Shown here piece by piece: positions 4,913 through 5,923 of a stretch of 5,923 nt of DNA. This stretch comes from JBBKWQ01 sp037969115 (lineage in GTDB: Bacteria; Actinomycetota; Acidimicrobiia; Acidimicrobiales; Ilumatobacteraceae). The DNA lies in assembly GCA_037969115.1 (NCBI GenBank), contig JBBKWQ010000408.1, positions 1 to 5,923 on the forward strand. Direction: 5' to 3'. The notes beneath the pieces were generated by a model. The model saw nothing but the letters and a program-made list of their open reading frames with translations, was not told the origin of the DNA and made no database searches. Each line of letters begins with the position of its first letter. Position 1 is the stretch's first letter. The position numbers and the translations under genes are program-made.

Positions 4913-5923
<1,011 letters not shown>

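Overview
The window looks like chromosomal DNA of a high-GC actinobacterium. I lean towards an Acidimicrobiia/Ilumatobacter-type lineage, because of the Thr/Pro-rich low-complexity protein tails, a DsbE/MPT53-type envelope thioredoxin, a leaderless-looking gene start, and a glutaredoxin-MauE plus DUF305 pair. The lineage is inference; no rRNA or other marker is present. Coding density is high and no gene-free stretch exceeds about 105 bases.

Layout: (1) 1-426 +, the C-terminal end of an L,D-transpeptidase (LDT). (2) 436-972 -, convergent with it, a thioredoxin-fold lipoprotein of the TlpA/DsbE/MPT53 type. Its reading frame is split by one in-frame TGA exactly where the first active-site cysteine should be (WAPW-TGA-TTC). 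A hairpin with a GGUC loop follows the TGA, so this is most simply read as a selenoprotein with a U-x-x-C active site. (3) 1043-2209 +, divergent from it, a second, complete LDT with a peptidoglycan-binding domain. (4) 2295-3062 +, a glutaredoxin domain fused to a MauE/DoxX-like membrane domain, followed by (5) 3112-3771 +, a membrane-anchored DUF305 putative copper-binding protein. (6) 3853-4559 +, a 32-codon ORF overlapping by 4 nt a small class I SAM methyltransferase. (7) 4665-5923 -, a Cu+ P-type ATPase (CopA, N-terminus outside the window) followed by a CopZ-like copper chaperone.

The theme is copper and thiol handling at the cell envelope. CopA and CopZ expel and carry Cu+, DUF305 probably binds copper outside the membrane, and the glutaredoxin-MauE and Sec-thioredoxin proteins handle thiols. 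LDTs depend on a single catalytic cysteine, which is a known target of copper and oxidation. A 14-bp motif (TMCKACACRTYGTA) occurs upstream of three transcription units (1018, 2218, 3823) and may tie the plus-strand units, and possibly the divergent selenoprotein gene, into one regulon.

The main discovery is the probable selenocysteine-containing, MPT53-like lipoprotein, which ordinary gene calling would split into two fragments or call a pseudogene.
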